61,425 nucleotides of DNA from contig CAZTDD010000023.1 of NCBI GenBank assembly GCA_964612675.1, positions 1 through 61,425 on the forward strand. Direction: 5' to 3'. How positions within the stretch are numbered: position 1 is the first letter of the stretch; each line of letters starts with the position of its first letter. Source of the stretch: CAZTDD01 sp964612675. Lineage in GTDB: Bacteria; Hinthialibacterota; Hinthialibacteria; Hinthialibacterales; JAKPRU01. The position numbers and the translations under genes were made by a program. This document shows positions 34,540 through 42,578 of the stretch, piece after piece. A model generated the notes under the pieces. That model was not told the DNA's origin and ran no database searches. It worked only from the letters and a program-made list of their open reading frames with translations.

Positions 34540-36204
34540 TCAGCTACCGGATACTCCGATCTCCAAGTACCGATATGTTCCGGGTTCCATAGCCTCGAAC
34601 TGTGCGGATAGAAGGTGCGAGAATTCGAAACCATATCGGGCCAGGTAATGAACAATGCTCATGGAACGTTCTTGCGGATGGCCCAGCGGGAACAAGGAGT
34701 TTTTCAGACGTTCGATTTGCCGGTACAGGATTTCCTCTCGTTCCGCTCGTCTCCTTACAAGCAGGTCTTCTGTTTGAGTGACAATTCGGATCAGGCGGTT
34801 TCGTTGTTTTTCAAGAGGCCCGGCCAATGTCGGATCGATTTCCACGCCAAGTTCGGCGTACTGGTCATAGGTTTGTTTTATGCGGTACTCGAGTTGTTCC
34901 CGAAGCTGCGTGAACTCATCGGTTGTCCAGGAACGTACGACTTTTCGGACCAACGGTTTTGTTTCCTGTTCCCACTCCCGTGGCGGTAGGCCGGTTTTGT
35001 CCAGGATCTTTCGGTCCGCCGGTTCAATAAACGTGGCGCCGGATCGTGGAACCAGGGCCGGTCTGGCCAAAGTGTGACGTTCGTAAACTCTTCGAAGTTG
35101 CAGGTGATACAAGGCTTCGTTCGGTCCTGCGATTGTTGCGATTGTTGGGAGCGCTGCGTCTTGAATCACTGGACGGAGGATCGCGGTCGGCGAGAAATGC
35201 TCCGGGCGATCATTCAACCGGGTTGTCAAATCCGATTGCGAATGGGCGGACCCATCCGGAAGTACGAAGCCATCCTGTGTCCAATGAACGGGAAGTCTTC
35301 TCCCTTGCTCGATGATGAAAAATGAAGTTCGCGATTCCGATTTGTGGACTTGAAGGGGGAACCCCAGCTTATTCAACTCCTCGCCGGCCTGGTTCACCTC
35401 CGCGGAAGACTGAGTCGGCGACGCGATCTCCTTTTCCAAAAGAGGTATCGCTGCGCGACGGAGAAACATCGATTCAGGGCGGAAGATAAGAAGACCGCTG
35501 TCAGGTACAAGGTTCCAGAGCAGGTGGTCGAACCAATCGGCAAGCGAATGATCCGCTTGATTGTAGCTCGTCGCTATCCATTCGATGACCGACTCAGCAT
35601 ACGGCTGTCGAGTCAATGTCTGCCGTAGAGTAGAGGTTAGGTTGTCGAAACACCCACGCTCTTTTGGAATTGCCGAAACAGACGTGTCGCTTGAAATTCC
35701 GTACAAGTCGATTTGGAATCGAACGGGACTTCGTTCGTCATCCAGCCATATGGCATGATCGATTTCGCTGTGGTCGTGGTCTTCGGAGGCATTCCAGAAC
35801 GCGGGAAGGACTGTTCCATATCCTTGGCCTGTCAACTGCCGTGCGAGTTGTATGGTCTGGAGGCACTTCGATAGGGTATACAGAGGGCCGAGCAGGAGAC
35901 CGGGTTGTTGGCCCGTGATGACAAGGTAAGTATTCTCGTCTTCGAGTTTCTCGGCGGCGGTACGTGTCGCGGGCGGCGCATTGCGTGCGCGGTGATCCTC
36001 GACGACATCGTGTGCCAACTGCCGACGGGCGTTTTTCTCAGAGAAACAGTCTTTTCGGGTAGCGATGGCTGTTTTGATTTCGGTGAGCGTGGGGACCTGG
36101 AGGAGCTCCGGAAGGTCTGCGTCCGGAGAAAACAGATTGCCGATACGGCCGAACGACGCCGGCGCAGAATTCTGTCCACATTGGAACTCATTGATCGTTA
36201 TCAT
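34540..36204 (-). CDS. bshC: Putative cysteine ligase BshC (bacillithiol biosynthesis)
   Basis: Adds cysteine to GlcN-malate in the last step of bacillithiol synthesis. About 554 residues, near the family's usual ~540. The signature VITGQQPGLLLGPLYTLSKCLQTIQLA (Rossmann part) is clear, followed by PAFWNASEDHDHSEIDHAIW and IAGPNEALYHLQLRRVYE-like blocks, and a long coiled-coil region near the C-terminus (about 410-500). Start is uncertain: ATG 36204 has a weak GGGAA site; ATG 36222 and an upstream TTG are alternatives. Forms an operon with bshB1, so this organism probably makes bacillithiol, a thiol known mainly from Firmicutes, Bacteroidota and Deinococcota. Confidence 0.92.
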   Translation of the reverse strand: MITINEFQCGQNSAPASFGRIGNLFSPDADLPELLQVPTLTEIKTAIATRKDCFSEKNARRQLAHDVVEDHRARNAPPATRTAAEKLEDENTYLVITGQQPGLLLGPLYTLSKCLQTIQLARQLTGQGYGTVLPAFWNASEDHDHSEIDHAIWLDDERSPVRFQIDLYGISSDTSVSAIPKERGCFDNLTSTLRQTLTRQPYAESVIEWIATSYNQADHSLADWFDHLLWNLVPDSGLLIFRPESMFLRRAAIPLLEKEIASPTQSSAEVNQAGEELNKLGFPLQVHKSESRTSFFIIEQGRRLPVHWTQDGFVLPDGSAHSQSDLTTRLNDRPEHFSPTAILRPVIQDAALPTIATIAGPNEALYHLQLRRVYERHTLARPALVPRSGATFIEPADRKILDKTGLPPREWEQETKPLVRKVVRSWTTDEFTQLREQLEYRIKQTYDQYAELGVEIDPTLAGPLEKQRNRLIRIVTQTEDLLVRRRAEREEILYRQIERLKNSLFPLGHPQERSMSIVHYLARYGFEFSHLLSAQFEAMEPGTYRYLEIGVSGS

Positions 36205-36410
36205 GTTGTTCCCGATTGTCATGATAGAAGACAGAGACCCCGCTCTCAATAGTCACGCCTTTGAAATTAAAGACTCTACGGTAGTGTCCCCCATCTCCTC
36301 CGTAGTCCGATCTCCACATGTACACTGATGGTAAGAGTGTATTTGTCGGCGCCGAATTCTTGCCGGCAAGGATTGACTGAGAGTCTATTCCTAAGCGTGG
36401 AGGTCTTATC

Positions 36411-37346
36411 ATGCAGAAACGTTTGTTCATTGTCGCCGCTTTGTTGGTCGGTTTTGGGATTTGTCTTGGTGTCCAATCGGTGTCGTCGCAACCCGAGGAT
36501 CGAGAACGGGGAAGACGTGCCGTCAGGGAAGGTGATGTTCCGAGAGATCAGCCGGAACGCATGCGTCTCGCGCCGGAAGCCGAGCGACGAATCAGTCCGG
36601 AGCGCGCCGCGCAGGTTCGCGAGCGCCGCCGCGAACAAGAGGAGCGGCAGCAACGGATGCAGCGCCACGAGGCCGAGTTGCGAGGCTGGGAAGAGGAACT
36701 GAAGAACCAGCGTAAACAAATCGAGCAAGAACGGGAAAAACTCCACAGGCGCATCGAGGATGTCGAACAACGCGAACGGAAACTCCACGAACACGAAGCG
36801 AAACTCCGGGGGCAGGAAGAAGAACTGGAGGGGCGAAGAGAAGACGTGGAGCGAAGACAACACGAGTTCGAGAAACGGATCCACGAAGTGGAGCAACGGG
36901 AACAGGAACTCGAACAGCGGCAAGAGAAAGCCCGTCAGTGGGATGAAGAACTACAACATCGCCACGAGGAAGTGGAACGAAGACACCGCGAGTTCGAAGA
37001 ACGAATCCACCAAATCGAGCAACGGGAGGAGGAGATCGAGCGTCGTGAGGAAAAACTCCACCGGTGGGAAGAAGAGCTGAACGCGCACGAGGAGGAATTG
37101 GAACGCCGCCTTGACGAAGCGGAAGACCGTGATGGAGCCGGACCCATTGTAGGGATCCTTCTCATCCTTGGCGCGGTGCTGTGGATTTGGGCGCTGGGGG
37201 ATTGTCTGTCCCGGCCGGATAATTCATTCCCGACACGCGGTCACAATGACAAACTCGCATGGACTCTGGTGGTCTTGTTCACCTTTGTGATTGGAGCATT
37301 CATCTACCTCTTCCGGGTGAAGAGAGTGCCGGAACAGACGAGCTGA
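36411..37346 (+). CDS. Coiled-coil protein with 42-residue repeats and PLDc_N-like membrane domain
   Basis: 311 residues. Signal peptide or anchor (1-25), an Arg/Glu-rich segment (30-89), then 3.5 tandem 42-residue repeats (90-131, 132-173, 174-215, 216-238) containing WEEEL, EVERR, EFEERI and EQREEE blocks; 42 equals six heptads, so one continuous charged coiled coil or single alpha-helix about 22 nm long is expected. The C-terminus (about 246-311) has two membrane helices with the pattern LWIWALGDCLSRPDN...DKLAWTLVVLFTFVIGAFIYLFRVKR, which fits the PLDc_N (phospholipase D-nuclease N-terminal) family. GGAGG precedes the ATG by seven bases. Function unknown; the layout suggests a spacer spanning the periplasm. 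Confidence 0.85.
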   Translation: MQKRLFIVAALLVGFGICLGVQSVSSQPEDRERGRRAVREGDVPRDQPERMRLAPEAERRISPERAAQVRERRREQEERQQRMQRHEAELRGWEEELKNQRKQIEQEREKLHRRIEDVEQRERKLHEHEAKLRGQEEELEGRREDVERRQHEFEKRIHEVEQREQELEQRQEKARQWDEELQHRHEEVERRHREFEERIHQIEQREEEIERREEKLHRWEEELNAHEEELERRLDEAEDRDGAGPIVGILLILGAVLWIWALGDCLSRPDNSFPTRGHNDKLAWTLVVLFTFVIGAFIYLFRVKRVPEQTS

Positions 37347-37550
37347 TAATGGTGTATGATTGAGTGATATCTTAGCCGATTCGGGAGGAGGGCGAATCTC
37401 CTGTTGCGCCGTTGTTTTCATTTCATATCGGCGGCTCGGCGGGAGAGATTGTCCAAAAGCGTGTTTCTTTTTCCTCACCAAGATTCGGGAGTGTTCGGGT
37501 GGGGTTGATAAGTTCAGAGTTGTCAACCCCCTCTGTATCTCCCCCAATCT
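37347..37550. other. Spacer upstream of repeat C, with a fragment of the second repeat type
   Basis: No gene. Bases about 37524-37545 read CAACCCCCTCTGTATCTCCC, the left end of the CAACCCCCTC-type interior, directly abutting repeat C. The stretch GTGTTTCTTTTTCCTCACCAAGATT at about 37460-37486 is shared with the left flank of repeat D. Confidence 0.6.
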
Positions 37551-37829
37551 TGACGCTGTTGCAAAAAGTCAGGCGGAGTTCTTCCCCCTCTCCCCCTGGG
37601 AGAGGGCGGGGTGAGGGATCTTTGCATATTGCGTCATACCCCCTCTATACTTGATGAATTCCTGTCATCACAAACACCTTTTGGCTCTGCTTGATTTGCT
37701 GTGTCTGGCGAATACACAAGATAATCATAATACGCGAATCCAATGCAATGATCGCCCCTCACCCTAACCCTCTCCCGGGGGGAGAGGGAACTTTCGATGC
37801 CAGCTCCCGACGTTTTGCGACGCCGTCAA
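37551..37829. repeat. Dispersed element C (~280 bp), inverted copy of B
   Basis: Runs from TGACGCTGTTGCAAAAAGTC to GACGTTTTGCGACGCCGTCA. Contains CTCTCCCCCTGGGAGAGGGCGGGGTGAGGG at the left, the conserved core at about 37694-37758 and a CCCTAACCCTCTCCCGGGGGGAGAGGG hairpin at the right. It is the reverse complement of element B apart from a diverged stretch in the middle and a duplicated hairpin in B. Confidence 0.85.
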
Positions 37830-38044
37830 TCTTGGTGGAGAATCTCTTTCCTGTACGCTCCCTGGTTTTGAGACAGTCTCAGGAGCCTCGCCCAAGAAAG
37901 GCCGGCGTGCAAGAAACCGGAGTGGAACAACGCGGGCCGGGAACGTAATGAAACACCCACTACTTGTCCCTTGTCCCACCTGCAAGCCTTTCTTTCTAGA
38001 ATCACCGGCACCTCCGCTCCGGGCCTCGCAAGGGTGAACCGGCA
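37830..38044. other. Spacer between repeat C and uvrC, with a TGAGACAGTCTCA palindrome
   Basis: No gene. The palindrome TGAGACAGTCTCA at 37870-37882 also occurs on both sides of repeat D. The remaining sequence shows no terminator for uvrC, whose stop is at 38045. Confidence 0.5.
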
Positions 38045-39883
38045 TTAGGTTCGATCGGATCGCAGGCGTTCAAGGATTGTCTGAGCCAAGGATTCCGTGA
38101 TCCCTGGAACTTCGGCGATCTGTTCAACGGATGCTTCGCGGATCTTCTCCAGGGAGCCGAAATGACGGAGTAAGAGGCGCTCCTTTGCGGGGCCGATGCC
38201 GGGAATATTCACCAGCATCGATCGCTTTCTTCTCTTTCCTCTTCGCTGTCGATGATAGGTGATCGCAAATCGATGCGCTTCATCCCGAACCTGCTGGAGT
38301 AACCGCAAACCGTTGTGACGCCGGTCGAGCTTCAAGGACTCCTCGTGTCCGGGAATATGGATTTCTTCTTCCTTTTTCGCGAGACTGACAACCGGGAGAT
38401 AGTCAAGACGAAGCTCGTTGAGCACATCGATAGCGATGTTGAGTTGACCACGTCCGCCGTCAATCACAACGAGATCCGGTTTTTCGGCGAAATGCTTCTC
38501 TTCTTCTTCATGGTTGCGTTCGGCGTGAGTGAATCGACGGGTTAATACCTCCCGCATCGAAGCGTAATCATCGATACCTTCGACGCTTGCGATCCGAAAC
38601 CTTCGGTACCCGGATTTTCTGGGTGCACCGCCTTGAAATACAACCATCGAGGCGACAGTCTCCTCGCCCTGCGTGTTCGAAATATCGTATCCTTCGATGC
38701 GCAGCGGGAGCGCCTCCAGTCCCAGCGCTTCCTGAAGTGCGACCACCGACGGATCGATTTGCCGTGCGAGCCCATGGAGTTTCCGATACTGTTCACCGGC
38801 ACGTGCGCGGCTGTTCTTTTCCGCGAGTTCAGTCATTCGTCTATGATCCCCACGATGCGGCCGCAGTATCTTCACCGTGTGACCGCTCATTTCCTGGAAC
38901 CATTCTTCCAGTGTTTCGCGGTCTTCTTTCGGTACGGTGGCATTCACGTGAATCTCACGCGGAAAGCCGGGCGCTTGGGAATAATACTGGAGCAGAAACG
39001 AGCTGATAATCTCGCCTTCAGAGGAATTCTGAAAATCATCCAGAAAATGGTGGGAGCTTCCAACGATGCGCCCGTTTCGACGGCGCGCGACCAAAACACA
39101 TGCGATATCATGTACCCGGCAGTAGCCAATGTAATCCTGATTGTCCCCGGTTTGGCTGGACATTTTCTGACGCTGTGAAAAATCCTCCGCACCTCTAATG
39201 ATATCCCGATACAATGCCGCCTTCTCGAACAGCAATCGCTCGCTGTACTCCTCCATTCGTTCGTGCAGAATGCGCAGGATATTGTCATGCCGGCCGCGAA
39301 CGAAGTCGATAATGCCGTGACAAATCTCTTTGTATTCTTCTTGATCGATCAACGAAGCGCACGGTGCGCAGCATCGGCCCATCTCGTACTCGATACACGG
39401 TCGCACGGTGAGCAATTTGTCGGAGTCGTACTTACAGATACGGATGGGAAAAATCTCGTTGAGTACGGACAATGTCCGCCGTGCGGCGGTGACATGAGGA
39501 TAAGGGCCAAAGTATTTGCTACCGTCCGGGTCCACGGTGCGTGTGAGATACATCCGGGGAAACGCCTCATGGACGGTAATTTTCAGGTAAGGATACCGCT
39601 TGTCATCCTTCAGCTTGACGTTGTAGCGCGGCTCGTGCCGTTTGATTAGATTGTATTCGAGAAGAAACGCTTCGCTGTCTGTATCGGTAATGACGTAATC
39701 GACCGTCTCAACCTCTTCGACAAATGGAGACGCGAGACTTCCGTCCCGGTAGCTGCAATGGGACCGGACCCGTTTCTGGATATCGATGGCCTTGCCGACG
39801 TAGACGACATTCTCCGAGGCATCACGCATGATGTAGACGCCGGGTTCGGAGGGCAAGAGGGATATTTGTTCTCTTTCGATCAT
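38045..39883 (-). CDS. uvrC: Excinuclease ABC subunit C
   Basis: Makes both incisions in nucleotide-excision repair. 612 residues, full length. N-terminal GIY-YIG nuclease (PSEPGVYIMRDASENVVYVGKAIDIQKRVRSH), then the Cys-rich region (CIEYEMGRCCAPCASLI), UVR helix (LHERMEEYSERLLFEKAALYRD), RNase H-like C-terminal nuclease (GYDISNTQGEETVASMVVF, VVIDGGRGQLN, RDEAHRFAITYHR) and a double helix-hairpin-helix (VNIPGIGPAKERLLLRHFGSLEKIREASVEQIAEVPGI). Start ATG with no clear ribosome site. It is flanked on both sides by repeat elements. Confidence 0.97.
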   Translation of the reverse strand: MIEREQISLLPSEPGVYIMRDASENVVYVGKAIDIQKRVRSHCSYRDGSLASPFVEEVETVDYVITDTDSEAFLLEYNLIKRHEPRYNVKLKDDKRYPYLKITVHEAFPRMYLTRTVDPDGSKYFGPYPHVTAARRTLSVLNEIFPIRICKYDSDKLLTVRPCIEYEMGRCCAPCASLIDQEEYKEICHGIIDFVRGRHDNILRILHERMEEYSERLLFEKAALYRDIIRGAEDFSQRQKMSSQTGDNQDYIGYCRVHDIACVLVARRRNGRIVGSSHHFLDDFQNSSEGEIISSFLLQYYSQAPGFPREIHVNATVPKEDRETLEEWFQEMSGHTVKILRPHRGDHRRMTELAEKNSRARAGEQYRKLHGLARQIDPSVVALQEALGLEALPLRIEGYDISNTQGEETVASMVVFQGGAPRKSGYRRFRIASVEGIDDYASMREVLTRRFTHAERNHEEEEKHFAEKPDLVVIDGGRGQLNIAIDVLNELRLDYLPVVSLAKKEEEIHIPGHEESLKLDRRHNGLRLLQQVRDEAHRFAITYHRQRRGKRRKRSMLVNIPGIGPAKERLLLRHFGSLEKIREASVEQIAEVPGITESLAQTILERLRSDRT

Positions 39884-39920
39884 GGTTATCGACGATGCTT
39901 TTTTTGTGAGATACGCTTCG

Positions 39921-40229
39921 TGAGACTGTCTCAGAAGTGTGTTTCTTTTCCCTCACCAAGATTGACGCTGTTGCAAAAAGTCCGGGATACGGATTTCAAC
40001 CCCCTCCTAACCTCCCCCGATCTTCGGGGAAGGAACATCTCGTCATCTCTCCCAACAAATCTTGGAGAAGACAACGATGCGATCGACGCGTGGTCTCCCC
40101 CAAAGATTGGGGGAGATACAGAGGGGGTTGACACCTCACTTTTCGCATCCCGCTGACTTTTTGCGACGCCATCAAAGTTTGGGGGCGAAGCGCTCTTTCG
40201 CATAGTCTCCGTGTTTTGAGACAGTCTCT
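39921..40229. repeat. Dispersed element D with outer TGAGAC palindromes
   Basis: The inner part (39963-40174, 212 bp) has ends TGACGCTGTTGCAAAAAGTC and GACTTTTTGCGACGCCATCA and the CAACCCCCTCCTAACCTCCCCCGATCTTCGGGG / GGGGGAGATACAGAGGGGGTTG interior. Outside it, TGAGACTGTCTCA (39921-39933) and TGAGACAGTCTCT (40217-40229) form an outer inverted pair about 40 bases from each end. This fills almost the whole 444-base gap between mtaB and uvrC. Confidence 0.8.
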
Positions 40230-40327
40230 TCACTTTGAGACCACCCTACAGAGATAACCGAACCGATCCGTTTTTCGTGTTTTCGCGGTGCTTTCGTGTC
40301 TTCGTGATTCAGTCGATTTGTTCGCAC

Positions 40328-41755
40328 TCACTCGGCTCGACCCGAGAGGCTGAGCCCCGATACATCTTCGATCAATACTTCCCGGAGTGCATTTGGCTGA
40401 TCGCCTTCTGTCGCCGGCCAGCGAACGCGAAGGTAATTAGGCGTTAATCCCACCGCATGACCGTCTTCGATTGTTTCAGTCAAAACCGGCAGCCGTCTGC
40501 CGATGAATTTTGAACGAGTTTTTTCCGCTTCCCGCAAAGCCAACCGATCCAGGATCTGTCGCCTCTCGCGCCGGACGGGAGGCGGTACTTGCCGTGGCAT
40601 TGTCGAAGCGGGGGTTCGATCCCGGGACGAGAAGGGAAAAGAGTGGACTTTGGAGAAGCCACATCTTTCAACTGCAGACAGGGATTCAGCGAAATCCTCC
40701 TCTGTTTCTCCTGGAAAACCGACCATGATATCTGTCGAGATGCACAGGTCGGGAATCTGTTCGTACGCCCGGTCAATTCTCTGAAAATACTCGGTGCGGC
40801 GATACTCGCGCCCCATTTTCTCCAGAATCGCGTCTGAGCCGCTTTGAAGCGGTAAGTGAAAATGCGGGCATAGAATGGCCAGGGATGCGACAGCCTCGAT
40901 GATCTCTGTATCGAAATCCTCGGGTTCGAGCGAGCTGAGACGCAGTCGAACCAGGCCGGAGATTTGGGCGATCTCGCCGAGGAGACTCGATAGCCGAGTT
41001 CCAAGATCTCTTCCGTACCAGCCGAGCCGTGTGCCGCAGAGAACAACTTCACGGAATCCGCGGTCGACAAGGTGTTTGATTTCTTCAATGATTTCTTGAA
41101 CGGGCCGGCTTCGAGGCTCTCCCCGGCTATAGGGGATACTGCAATAGGTACAGAAGAGGTCACAGCCTTCCTGGATTTTGACGAATACACGGGTACGTTT
41201 TGGGTCCACCCCCAAACGGAGTTGGGGGTGGCACCCGGGGGCGACAGTCTTTTCCTTCCCAAGACTTAATGATTCGGCAAAGACTCGGCAGCCGGCGTCA
41301 GAAGTTCCCTCTCCCTCCGGGAGAGGGGTAGGGTGAGGGACGATCAGCTCGCCGTTGTCTACGTCTTCCTGCCGTTCCAACCCCCATTGTGTTGCGATTT
41401 GCGAGGCCAGTTCCCCTTGGGCTCGAATCGAACAGATCGAGGTGACCCCGGAAATTTGCCGGAACTGTTCAACATCCAGTTCGGCACCGCAGCCGGTTAC
41501 CACGAGCCTGGACTCAGGATAATCACGTATGAATCGGCGGATCAGCTGACGACTTTTCTTGTCGCTCTCGCGTGTTACCGAACATGTGTTCACAACAATG
41601 AGTTCCGGGGATCGTTCGAGATCTCTCCGATCCAGGCACGCCTGGAATCCGTATCGAACAAAATCGGCGGCGAGACGCTCGCTATCGTATCGATTCACTT
41701 TGCAGCCCAACGTACGGATCAAAACAGTTGGGGTGCTGCTCTTTTGGGCGGGCAT
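40328..41755 (-). CDS. mtaB: tRNA (t6A37)-C2 methylthiotransferase MtaB, with repeat-derived insertion
   Basis: Radical-SAM methylthiotransferase converting t6A37 to ms2t6A37 in ANN-decoding tRNAs. 475 residues. N-terminal cluster cysteines Cys18 (TLGCK), Cys58 (VNTCS) and Cys89 (TGCG); radical-SAM CX3CX2C at Cys198, Cys202, Cys205 (GCDLFCTYCSIPYSRG); ISTDIMVGFPGET; C-terminal TRAM-like region. Oddity: about 50 residues (roughly 134-183, PHPTPLPEGEG and following) are encoded by a piece of the dispersed repeat plus a second palindrome, inserted in frame between the two domains. The gene may still be functional. It lies 14 bases downstream of rsmE on the minus strand, so probably co-transcribed. 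Confidence 0.92.
   Translation of the reverse strand: MPAQKSSTPTVLIRTLGCKVNRYDSERLAADFVRYGFQACLDRRDLERSPELIVVNTCSVTRESDKKSRQLIRRFIRDYPESRLVVTGCGAELDVEQFRQISGVTSICSIRAQGELASQIATQWGLERQEDVDNGELIVPHPTPLPEGEGTSDAGCRVFAESLSLGKEKTVAPGCHPQLRLGVDPKRTRVFVKIQEGCDLFCTYCSIPYSRGEPRSRPVQEIIEEIKHLVDRGFREVVLCGTRLGWYGRDLGTRLSSLLGEIAQISGLVRLRLSSLEPEDFDTEIIEAVASLAILCPHFHLPLQSGSDAILEKMGREYRRTEYFQRIDRAYEQIPDLCISTDIMVGFPGETEEDFAESLSAVERCGFSKVHSFPFSSRDRTPASTMPRQVPPPVRRERRQILDRLALREAEKTRSKFIGRRLPVLTETIEDGHAVGLTPNYLRVRWPATEGDQPNALREVLIEDVSGLSLSGRAE
41206..41343. repeat. Repeat fragments inside mtaB
   Basis: Bases about 41270-41343 match the left half of element B (a degenerate TGAT...GGCAAAGACTCGG end, then GAAGTTCCCTCTCCCTCCGGGAGAGG and AGGGTGAGGGACGATCA). 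Bases 41206-41231 form an 11-bp hairpin, CCACCCCCAAAC-GGA-GTTGGGGGTGG. Both lie within the open reading frame without breaking it. Confidence 0.8.
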
Positions 41756-41769
41756 CGATTCAAACCTGT

Positions 41770-42504
41770 CTACGTTTCCGTTTCAATCAAAACAGATTGT
41801 ACCAAGGCCAAGGCGGCGACCGACGCAAGCTCCATTCGCAGCGTCCGGGGCCCCAGTCCGACGAGATAAGCGGCCTTTTTTTCCAGCGTTTTCTGTTCTT
41901 CCGGTGAAAACCCACCTTCGGGTCCGACGACGAGGGCCGCGCCGTTGGAAAGATCTTCGCGCCGGACTTGGTAGAAAGGTGTTTGGGCGTCCGGAGAGAA
42001 GGCGATCACGGGCAATCGGTCTACAGATCGTAGTGACACCTGCAGATTCTCATTTCGTGACTCGATCGTGGGTAACACCGATCTTCCGCATTGTCGGCAC
42101 GATTCGATTGCGATCTTGCGCAACCGTGCCAGTTTCTCGAAAGCGATACGACCAATGGATCGATCCGCCTGGAAGAATAGAAAATCCGTCACACCGAGCG
42201 CCGTCCCGTGACGGACGATTTCCTCGTTTTTGCCCATTTTCCCGGCTGCCTGGATGAGGAAACAGGGAACGTGCGGGTTCGCGGCGTTGGGTTTTCGCCC
42301 TTCATACTGGAATACCAGTTCTCTCCGGTTTATCTCCTGCAGACTATATTCATAATCGAACGGGTCGTTCTTGAAGAACACGACTCGTTGATTTGGACGC
42401 ATCCGAAGAACGCGGGCGACGTCCATCGTTTCCCGGTCCGATGTGCTGATGCGCTCGCTGCCTGCTTCCTCTAGAAAAAGCCGTGTACGAACGTCGTCAC
42501 TCAT
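41770..42504 (-). CDS. rsmE: 16S rRNA m3U1498 methyltransferase
   Basis: SPOUT-fold methyltransferase. 244 residues from the ATG at 42504, which follows AGAGG by eight bases. N-terminal PUA-like domain (TRLFLEEAG...HVARVLRMRPNQRV-type, here MDVARVLRMRPNQRVVFF), then QAAGKMGKNEEIVRHGTALGV, and the trefoil-knot SAM site VVGPEGGFSPEEQ...LGPRTLRMELASVAAL. In most RsmE proteins the motif reads LSPHVLRTETAA, so GPRTLRMELAS is within range. Heads the rsmE-mtaB pair and is divergent from the fumarase gene. Confidence 0.94.
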   Translation of the reverse strand: MSDDVRTRLFLEEAGSERISTSDRETMDVARVLRMRPNQRVVFFKNDPFDYEYSLQEINRRELVFQYEGRKPNAANPHVPCFLIQAAGKMGKNEEIVRHGTALGVTDFLFFQADRSIGRIAFEKLARLRKIAIESCRQCGRSVLPTIESRNENLQVSLRSVDRLPVIAFSPDAQTPFYQVRREDLSNGAALVVGPEGGFSPEEQKTLEKKAAYLVGLGPRTLRMELASVAALALVQSVLIETET

Positions 42505-42578
42505 GGTGCCAGCCTCTTGGAAACCAGGATGTGCATCTGATATGCTTAGCTGAATCAATTATAACGATGAGGTAGACC

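Noticed and set aside
40605..40630. tRNA T-arm-like sequence GGGGGTTCGATCCCGGGA
   Set aside because: It lies inside mtaB in a conserved coding region, with no acceptor or anticodon stem around it.
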